A program made the translations under genes and the position numbers. Below the pieces are notes generated by a model that saw only the letters and a program-made list of their open reading frames with translations, was not told the origin of the DNA and searched no databases. From NCBI GenBank assembly GCA_018650745.1, contig JABIFK010000402.1, positions 1-7,973 of the forward strand: 7,973 bases of DNA. The letters run 5' to 3'. This DNA comes from Candidatus Latescibacterota bacterium. GTDB taxonomy: Bacteria; Latescibacterota; UBA2968. Below are positions 6,323-7,973 of this stretch, in pieces; the first letter of the stretch is position 1; each line of letters opens with the position of its first letter.

Positions 6323-6376
6323 GTATAATTTAAATATAAAAAAATTCATTCTTCTGCAACACACAATGAGGTTGAT

Positions 6377-6958
6377 ATGTCTCAATCACAACACGACCAA
6401 GCACTCATCCATCAAGCTCAAGCAGGTAACAAGGTCGCATTCAATACTCTTTATCAAATGCACCAATCACGCGTACGCACTTTGGTTGCCAAATATGCCC
6501 AAGACGCCGACGACTTAGAAGACCTTCAGCAAACCGTTTTTGTCAAAGCATTCTTGGGCATCAAACGCTTCCGAGGAGACGCCGCATTCACCACGTGGCT
6601 CACACGCATTGCAATCAATGTAGGCACCACGCACCTGCGTAGTTTGCGCACCCAACGCAACCGCCAAACCAAACTCGAACAATTGCCCGAACAACAACCA
6701 GAAAACACACCCGAAGATATGACACTCAAACACGAACAGCTGCGTTTGGTCAAACAAGGCATTCGCTCATTGCCCAAACCCCAAAGACGCGCCGTATGGT
6801 TGCGATATATGAAAGACTTTTCATATCAAGAAATTGTGCAAGAACTCAACGTGCCTTTGGGCACCGTCAAAATTTGGCTTCACCGAGGCAAACACCAGCT
6901 CAAACGCGAGCTTGAAAAATTGATGCTCTTACAAATGGAAACCGGAATGAATGTTTGA
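6377..6958 (+). CDS. ECF-type RNA polymerase sigma factor
   Basis: A 193-residue sigma-70 family protein of extracytoplasmic-function size. Region 2 spans about 22-90, with LYQMHQSRVRTLV, the DLEDLQQTVFVKAF core-binding helix and RFRGDAAFTTWLTRIAINV for -10 recognition. A Gln/Glu-rich linker (about 95-118) follows. Region 4 spans about 120-178, with SLPKPQRRAVWLRYMKDFSYQ and the recognition helix VPLGTVKIWLHRGKHQLKREL. It should direct RNA polymerase to a specific promoter set. GAGG lies six bases before the ATG. Both the upstream sigma-54 promoter and the enhancer-like repeats point to control by the divergent two-component system. No anti-sigma gene follows: the next gene, 105 bp downstream, is an efflux adaptor. 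The target promoters are unknown. Confidence 0.93.
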   Translation: MSQSQHDQALIHQAQAGNKVAFNTLYQMHQSRVRTLVAKYAQDADDLEDLQQTVFVKAFLGIKRFRGDAAFTTWLTRIAINVGTTHLRSLRTQRNRQTKLEQLPEQQPENTPEDMTLKHEQLRLVKQGIRSLPKPQRRAVWLRYMKDFSYQEIVQELNVPLGTVKIWLHRGKHQLKRELEKLMLLQMETGMNV

Positions 6959-7009
6959 CGTACACAACGCAAACCAATTTTGTATTTATGAACCTTAAGG
7001 AACCATGCG

Positions 7010-7037
7010 TTGACATATAAAATAGTATCTATATCTT
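7010..7037 (+). promoter_or_regulatory. Candidate promoter upstream of the membrane fusion protein gene
   Basis: A perfect TTGACA (7010-7015) is followed after 16 bp by TATCTT (7032-7037), 26 bp before the ATG. This would let the adaptor gene be transcribed independently of the ECF sigma gene. The surrounding gap (6959-7063) holds no terminator, so read-through from the sigma gene is also possible. Confidence 0.4.
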
Positions 7038-7063
7038 CCATTTAATTATTTAGGACAAAGGAT

Positions 7064-7837
7064 ATGATGGTGTCAGAACAAACTCCCAATCAAAAAGAAG
7101 GCAAAGTCGTGGACTTGCAATCAAGTTCAACAGGCCCAAAAAAAGTACCCAGCTTCTTAAGCGGTGCAGCAAACAAACCCGGTGCGCAACAACAACCAGA
7201 GCCCGAAAAAAGTGGCACGGGTATGGATCGCCAAGTCAAAGTAAACAAGTGGACGCTCAAACGCATTGCCAGCATTGCCGCCGTCGTTCTCTTTGTAGGT
7301 GCAGTGGTCTATATGGCCATCTTTGGCGATCACAGTGCCAAACTCAATGTGCAGATTGAGCGCATTACAATCTCCGAAGTAATCCGCGGCCCCTTTCAAG
7401 AATTCATCGTACAACGCGGTACCGTACTGCCCTTTCAAACCCACTACATCGACGCACTCGAAGGGGGTCAGGTTGAAGAGATCTTCTTAGAAGAAGGTAC
7501 GATGGTTGAAAAAGACACACCCATTCTAAGATTGTCCAATCCAAGAACAGAACAAACGGTCATGAATCAGGAGGCCACACTCTTTGAACAAATCAATATC
7601 ATGGAAAACACACGGCTTAATCTAGAATCTCAAGCCAACCAAAACCTTCAACAACTCATGCGTGGCGAACTCGATTTACAACAAAAAGAACGTGCGTATA
7701 ATCGTGTCAAAGTACTTTACGAACAAGGGCGCGACAGAGGTTGGATTTCGAAAGACGCATTTCTAACATCACAAGAAAACTACGATCACGCAAAAAGACT
7801 CAAAGAGTTTCTTGGTCTCCAGTTTCAGTTTACCTAG
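7064..7837 (+). CDS. Efflux membrane fusion protein (HlyD/RND-type periplasmic adaptor), C-terminally truncated
   Basis: A 257-codon frame. Residues 1-54 are a polar, Pro/Gln-rich cytoplasmic tail. A transmembrane anchor spans about 68-87 (IASIAAVVLFVGAVVYMAIF). The periplasmic part opens with ITISEVIRGPFQEFIVQRGTV. The first lipoyl half-motif is at about 127-158 (ALEGGQVEEIFLEEGTMVEKDTPILRL), followed by the coiled-coil hairpin from about 163 to 250. Normal members exceed 400 residues and continue with the second hairpin strand, second lipoyl half and beta-barrel. Here the protein ends at FLGLQFQFT and none of these follow in any frame. Such adaptors bridge an inner-membrane ABC or RND pump to an outer-membrane channel. 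The start has AGGA eight bases upstream; relatives often begin at a Met matching Met54 (MDRQVKVNKW), so the tail may be lineage-specific. Truncation probably makes it non-functional. Confidence 0.8.
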   Translation: MMVSEQTPNQKEGKVVDLQSSSTGPKKVPSFLSGAANKPGAQQQPEPEKSGTGMDRQVKVNKWTLKRIASIAAVVLFVGAVVYMAIFGDHSAKLNVQIERITISEVIRGPFQEFIVQRGTVLPFQTHYIDALEGGQVEEIFLEEGTMVEKDTPILRLSNPRTEQTVMNQEATLFEQINIMENTRLNLESQANQNLQQLMRGELDLQQKERAYNRVKVLYEQGRDRGWISKDAFLTSQENYDHAKRLKEFLGLQFQFT

Positions 7838-7973
7838 TTCCCCTTTATCCGCACCCATCAAGGGGGCACACAAACAAAACAAAACTGTGAGTAGGATTCT
7901 CATTTAATCGTAATTATATGTCGGCCTGTGCGGCACGATGCTGAGTGGGAGGTTCTTACGGGACTTTAGTGAC
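7838..7973. other. Unassigned sequence after the truncated adaptor gene
   Basis: These 136 bases show no coding continuation of the adaptor in any frame and no recognisable gene. A 6-bp stem (CCCCTT 7840-7845 with AAGGGG 7860-7865, 14-nt loop) follows the stop but lacks a U-run, so it is a poor terminator. From about 7919 the base composition becomes more G-rich than the preceding genes on this strand. It may be the edge of an inserted element extending beyond the window. Confidence 0.5.

Larger units (their letters stand above)
5844..6376. other. Divergent control region between the regulator-kinase genes and the ECF sigma gene
   Basis: This 533-bp gap carries no credible gene. An open frame of 67 codons at 5933-6136 runs through the repeat and has no ribosome site or family resemblance. 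The gap holds two diverging sigma-54 promoters, two copies of a 52-bp repeat with palindromic sites, a small CGCC/GGCG hairpin (5859-5872) before the regulator gene, and a short run of ACGT-rich tandem words (5871-5897). The rest, notably 6125-6194 and 6247-6300, is AT-rich and would suit DNA looping or IHF-like bending; no specific bending site is claimed. Confidence 0.75.

Noticed and set aside
6324..6329. TATAAT as a sigma-70 -10 box for the ECF sigma gene
   Set aside because: The nearest TTG-type -35 candidates are spaced 12 or 20 bp away, outside the workable range; the overlapping -24/-12 element is far stronger.
6989..7027. ECF-type promoter (GGAACC at 6999-7004) for autoregulated expression of the adaptor gene
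   Set aside because: No -10 motif of known ECF type lies at the required 16-17 bp; the nearest GTA is about 20 bp away, so it cannot be claimed without knowing this sigma factor's specificity.
7840..7865. Rho-independent terminator after the truncated adaptor
   Set aside because: The 6-bp stem has a 14-nt loop and is followed by GCACACAAAC, with no U-run.

Overview
The window is a gene-dense bacterial chromosome fragment of moderate GC. It suggests an uncultured, probably aquatic or host-associated lineage. The pairing of a PhoD-type phosphatase with a phytanoyl-CoA dioxygenase-like enzyme and a carbon-nitrogen hydrolase resembles what is known from Poribacteria, Latescibacteria and Planctomycetes. 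The sensor kinase, sigma-54 activator and membrane fusion protein resemble an efflux-linked set best known from Bacteroidetes and relatives. Taxonomy is an inference from protein flavour only.

Left part (1-1698): the 5' part of a secreted PhoD-like phosphatase runs off the left edge on the minus strand. A nitrilase-superfamily amidohydrolase is divergent from it on the plus strand. The nitrilase ends at a perfect 17-bp bidirectional terminator that separates it from the converging minus-strand block.

Middle block (1699-5843, all minus strand, transcribed right to left): an NtrC-family sigma-54 activator overlaps its NtrY-like sensor kinase by 11 nt. A complete HicA-HicB toxin-antitoxin pair follows, then a phytanoyl-CoA dioxygenase-like enzyme that starts 6 nt after the antitoxin stop. 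The toxin gene is only 56 codons and has ATA where its start codon should be.

Control region (5844-6376): this 533-bp gap holds the most interesting signal. Two diverging sigma-54 (-24/-12) promoters, one pointing at the activator-kinase pair and one at an ECF sigma factor, flank a 52-bp element present twice (50/52 identical, 122 bp apart). Each copy carries two imperfect palindromes of the type GTGTTC-N6-GGACAC, exactly 21 bp (two helical turns) apart. The layout fits a shared enhancer array for the adjacent activator. It predicts autoregulation of the two-component system together with activation of the ECF sigma gene.

Right part (6377-7973): the ECF sigma factor is followed by the N-terminal two thirds of a periplasmic membrane fusion protein of an efflux system. 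That protein is cut off inside its coiled-coil hairpin near 7805-7837 by unrelated sequence that runs to the window edge, so the operon appears broken here. Taken together, the right half looks like an envelope-stress or efflux circuit: sensor kinase -> sigma-54 activator -> enhancers -> ECF sigma -> (now truncated) efflux adaptor.
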